Shown here: one piece after another, positions 42,479 through 44,792 of the stretch
Position numbering within the stretch: the first letter of the stretch is position 1
Layout: the number at the start of each line of letters is the position of its first letter
Assembly: GCA_024275115.1 (NCBI GenBank)
Contig: JAJRZT010000077.1
Coordinates: 1 to 44,792, forward strand
Source of the DNA: Gammaproteobacteria bacterium
GTDB lineage: Bacteria; Pseudomonadota; Gammaproteobacteria; UBA6429; Thiohalophilaceae
Direction of reading: 5' to 3'
DNA length: 44,792 nucleotides
Translations under genes and position numbers: made by a program
Notes under the pieces: generated by a model
Told to the model about the DNA's origin: nothing
Databases searched by the model: none
Seen by the model: only the letters and a program-made list of their open reading frames with translations

Positions 42479-42925
42479 TTAACTGTTTTTCGTTAAAAAC
42501 CGGTCTAAATGATTGGCAAATGCCTGCCGGTCACCCTGGCTAAGGGGCGGTTGCCCCCCGGTATTAACACCACTAGCACGCATGGTGTCCATAAAGTCAC
42601 GTATATTCAAGCGTTGTTTTATGCTGTCCGTGGTATACAGCTCACCGCGCGGACTTAGAGCATGGCCACCTTTTTCTATCACTTCGGCTGCCAGTGGAAT
42701 ATCACCGGTTATCACCAGGTCACCGCTGCTGACTCTTTTCACAATTTCGTTATCAGCAACATCAAAACCCGGTGCCACCTGCAACATTTTAATATAAGCC
42801 GAAGGGGGTGTTTGCACATTGCGATTTGCCACCAGCGTGACCAGCACTTTAGTTCGGTTAGCCGCCTTGAATAATATTTCCTTAACCACCACCGGGCAGG
42901 CATCCGCATCAACCCATATTTTCAT
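42479..42925 (-). CDS. YaiI/YqxD family protein (UPF0178)
   Basis: A 148-residue protein beginning [11 protein letters not shown], with [17 protein letters not shown] and the Arg/Gly-rich [19 protein letters not shown], typical for UPF0178, a PIN-related family. Its acidic residues suggest nuclease-like metal binding, but no function is established. The start is set at MKIWVD with GAGGAA upstream; the longer frame has no family similarity. Confidence 0.93.
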   Translation of the reverse strand: MKIWVDADACPVVVKEILFKAANRTKVLVTLVANRNVQTPPSAYIKMLQVAPGFDVADNEIVKRVSSGDLVITGDIPLAAEVIEKGGHALSPRGELYTTDSIKQRLNIRDFMDTMRASGVNTGGQPPLSQGDRQAFANHLDRFLTKNS

Positions 42926-43018
42926 TTGTTTCCTCAAACTTATTGCCGTTAATAGTTGTTTACCCCAAACTGAGGTATTATCAATGCTAACAAGATACAC
43001 TCGCTACCCATTACTGTC

Positions 43019-43945
43019 ATGCATAACATAACACCCAAATTATCCTCTTTTTTGGCTCCAAAATACTGGCCAACCTGGCTTGGGCTTGCCATTTTAAGAG
43101 CCTGCAGTATGTTACCTTATCGGCTACAGATGTGGCTTGGCCGCCAACTCGGGAATTTAACTTATCTTTTAATGCCTAAACGACGGCATATAGTTAAAAC
43201 CAATATTCGTCTTTGCTTTCCTGAGCTTAACACCGAAGAGCAACAAAAACGGGTAAAAGAATCCTTTGCTTCTGTCGGCATGTCCGTTTTTGAAATTGGC
43301 CTCAGCTGGTGGGGCAACCATTCAGCACTAATGCAACTGCATAAACCGGACGGGCTTGAACACCTTGAGGCCGCACTGGCTAAAAACCGTGGCGTCATTA
43401 TACTTGCCAGCCATTTTACCACACTGGAAATTAGCGGTACGTTTTTGGCTAAACATACCGGCCTGCTCAATATTGTTTATAAGCGTGCGCACAATCCTTT
43501 GTTTCAGTGGTTTATTGAAAATAAGCGCAGCCAGAATAATGTGCAGCTAATCAAACACACCCGCATTCGCGACATGATCCGTGCCCTAAAGCGAGGGGAA
43601 ATTATATGGTACTCACCCGACCAGGACTTTGGTGTAAAAGATTCTGTCTTTGCACCGTTTATGGGTATTTCAACCTGCACCCTTATATCCACTCAGCGGC
43701 TCGCCAGAATTACGGGCGCGCTTGTCGTGCCATTTTATACCGAACGCCTGGCCAACAACAGCGGCTATGTTTTTCATTTTAGCCCTGCAATAAAAAACTT
43801 CCCAACCAAAGATGATGTTGTCGATTCAACCGCCATCAACCACGCCATTGAACAACAAATAAAACAAACACCGACCCAATATTTGTGGGGGCACCGCCGT
43901 TTTAAATCTCGCCCTGCAGGAGAAGCCGATGTTTATCAAAAATAA
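43019..43945 (+). CDS. lpxL: LpxL/HtrB-type lipid A acyltransferase
   Basis: Adds a secondary acyl chain (usually laurate) to lipid A on the cytoplasmic face of the inner membrane. The 308-residue protein has a hydrophobic N-terminal anchor, the HX4E motif in ASHFTTLE, and WYSPDQDFG in the middle, all characteristic of LpxL/LpxM. LpxL is preferred over LpxM from general resemblance only. It is divergent from the YaiI-type gene. Confidence 0.9.
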   Translation: MHNITPKLSSFLAPKYWPTWLGLAILRACSMLPYRLQMWLGRQLGNLTYLLMPKRRHIVKTNIRLCFPELNTEEQQKRVKESFASVGMSVFEIGLSWWGNHSALMQLHKPDGLEHLEAALAKNRGVIILASHFTTLEISGTFLAKHTGLLNIVYKRAHNPLFQWFIENKRSQNNVQLIKHTRIRDMIRALKRGEIIWYSPDQDFGVKDSVFAPFMGISTCTLISTQRLARITGALVVPFYTERLANNSGYVFHFSPAIKNFPTKDDVVDSTAINHAIEQQIKQTPTQYLWGHRRFKSRPAGEADVYQK

Positions 43946-44189
43946 AGTGAAGCCACGCACTGCATTGAACGAATAATAATATCAAAGGTTAGTGAAATTA
44001 TAAGGTGGTATGTGGTCACGTAAAGACCAGAATGTGAGAGAAGCAGGCCTAACATCAAAAATAGTTGACTGAATTGAACAAAGTACCTATAAATAGAAGC
44101 TAATTTCTATATATAGGTACTAATTGCAGATATAGAAGCATTTAGAATCTTTCTATTCTGTATATATAACTGTTAGCTTTATAAAAAAT
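43946..44189. other. AT-rich junction upstream of the right cassette
   Basis: 244 bp with no gene. A long hairpin (GTACCTATAAATAGAAGC with TTTCTATATATAGGTAC) spans about 44091-44129. GCCTAAC (about 44048) and GTTAGCT (44171-44177) could be the R''/R' boxes of a degenerate attC, but the stem is poor. GTTAGC lies 13 bp before the gene start and may be the cassette's left boundary. Confidence 0.4.
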
Positions 44190-44585
44190 ATGAAACTACT
44201 AAAAATTTATCAAATATCTTTAATAGCAAGTTGCTTGTTATATCTTGGGTATTGGTTTGCTCCATGGTTGTATGGGTATCTTGATTCAGAGTCACAAGGG
44301 ATTCTTTCATATGGAGGTATCAAAGCATCTTTTTACCTTCCTGACTGGTTCTGGGATCTGTTTTTAGTATTAAATCTTATTGCATATTTGGGTATGTTTC
44401 TTTTTCGAAAAGTATTTAGAACCTTATATGTTACTTTAATAGTACTATCGTATCCATTAGCATCCCTTTCAGGAATGGTGGTAATGACAGGTGTCGAAGG
44501 CGTAATAATTAGCATTGTAGCCTTACTTGATGGTGTTGTAATTACATTGGCTTATCTCACTGAATTAAGAAATAAGTTTTATTAA
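44190..44585 (+). CDS. Cassette-borne four-helix membrane protein, unknown function
   Basis: A 131-residue hydrophobic protein with about four membrane segments (residues 7-30, 52-70, 77-97 and 103-123) and few charged residues; YWFAPWLYGYLDSESQG lies in the first loop. No family is recognised. An attC-like site begins 9 bp after the stop, so this is an integron-type gene cassette. Composition is more AT-rich than the lpxL-side genes. Confidence 0.7.
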   Translation: MKLLKIYQISLIASCLLYLGYWFAPWLYGYLDSESQGILSYGGIKASFYLPDWFWDLFLVLNLIAYLGMFLFRKVFRTLYVTLIVLSYPLASLSGMVVMTGVEGVIISIVALLDGVVITLAYLTELRNKFY

Positions 44586-44593
44586 AGTGCATA

Positions 44594-44669
44594 AGCTAAC
44601 AAGCAAATTAAGCCATTCGCGTTGCTCATTCGGACGCGCTACCGCGCGCCGCTTATTAGAACGTTGGGC
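44594..44669 (+). other. attC-like recombination site 3
   Basis: AGCTAAC (44594-44600) faces GTTGGGC (44663-44669), the latter a perfect GTTRRRY R' box. AAATTAAGC on the left is complementary to GCTTATTA on the right as L''/L', and the GC-rich centre holds smaller stems. Size 76 bp and position after a stop fit an attC site. The DNA after it (44670-44792) would be the start of another cassette. Confidence 0.8.
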
Positions 44670-44792
44670 ATATAAAACATAATCAACATTAAGCACAAAT
44701 GATAAATATCTGCGTTAACAAAATATAGGCTCTCGGTTCTGCTGTAAAGATAACCGAAACAATAAAAAGATTTTTGGTGCTGACAGATTCAA

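Noticed and set aside
44048..44177. Possible attC with GCCTAAC and GTTAGCT boxes
   Set aside because: The box pair is good but the flanking arms do not pair well; kept only as a weak candidate in the junction entry.
1..44792. tRNA or rRNA genes
   Set aside because: No cloverleaf or rRNA core sequence was seen on either strand by eye; a tRNAscan run would be decisive.

Overview
The window looks like a chromosomal segment of a Gram-negative gammaproteobacterium of moderate to low GC content. The evidence is a two-subunit glycyl-tRNA synthetase (glyQ/glyS) in an operon with gmhB and plsC, an LpxL-type lipid A acyltransferase, a glnA - ntrB - ntrC nitrogen block with a consensus sigma-54 promoter, TrmL, several outer-membrane barrels and lipoproteins, and perfect FNR-type sites. 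No rRNA, tRNA or CRISPR array was seen. The genus cannot be fixed from the sequence alone.

Layout. 1-2.85 kb is mobile DNA: the tail of an IS5-family transposase runs into an integron-type cassette gene that ends in an attC-like site. A second cassette without a recognisable gene and a second attC-like site follow. Next comes a 1.1 kb RAYT-type Y1 transposase element bounded by perfect 28-bp inverted repeats. 2.8-11.7 kb holds housekeeping genes: an SDR39U1-type epimerase, an O-methyltransferase, trmL, a class 1B-like pyrD, and the leftward operon glyQ-glyS-mazG-like-gmhB-plsC. 12.0-18.7 kb holds two rightward envelope/redox clusters: TlpA-like thioredoxin, DUF4266 lipoprotein, DUF3570 barrel and ApbE; then a lipoprotein with two CXXCH motifs and a Tat-exported DUF1501 protein. 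18.7-29.2 kb holds a lipase-like hydrolase, unknown exported proteins, an outer-membrane barrel behind a long palindrome, a ThiI-like PP-loop enzyme, a GGDEF/EAL protein, a chemoreceptor and DUF2461. 29.2-35.5 kb holds a seven-repeat propeller lipoprotein, an acyl-CoA dehydrogenase, a frameshifted cyclopropane fatty acid synthase, TusA and a CDF metal transporter. 35.5-41.5 kb is the nitrogen block (glnA, LamG-like lipoprotein, DUF4124 protein, ntrB, ntrC). 41.7-44 kb holds small genes, a YaiI-type protein and lpxL. The last 0.6 kb is another cassette: a small membrane protein followed by an attC-like site with a consensus R' box.

How it works together. NtrB/NtrC should drive glnA through the sigma-54 promoter and NtrC site seen upstream of it, and may repress their own promoter. 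Oxygen-responsive control is suggested for the chemoreceptor and the acyl-CoA dehydrogenase by perfect TTGAT-N4-ATCAA sites. The TlpA/DUF4266/DUF3570/ApbE group and the CXXCH/DUF1501 pair look like uncharacterised extracytoplasmic redox modules. Gene cassettes with attC sites lie at both ends of a housekeeping block, and no integrase gene is visible.
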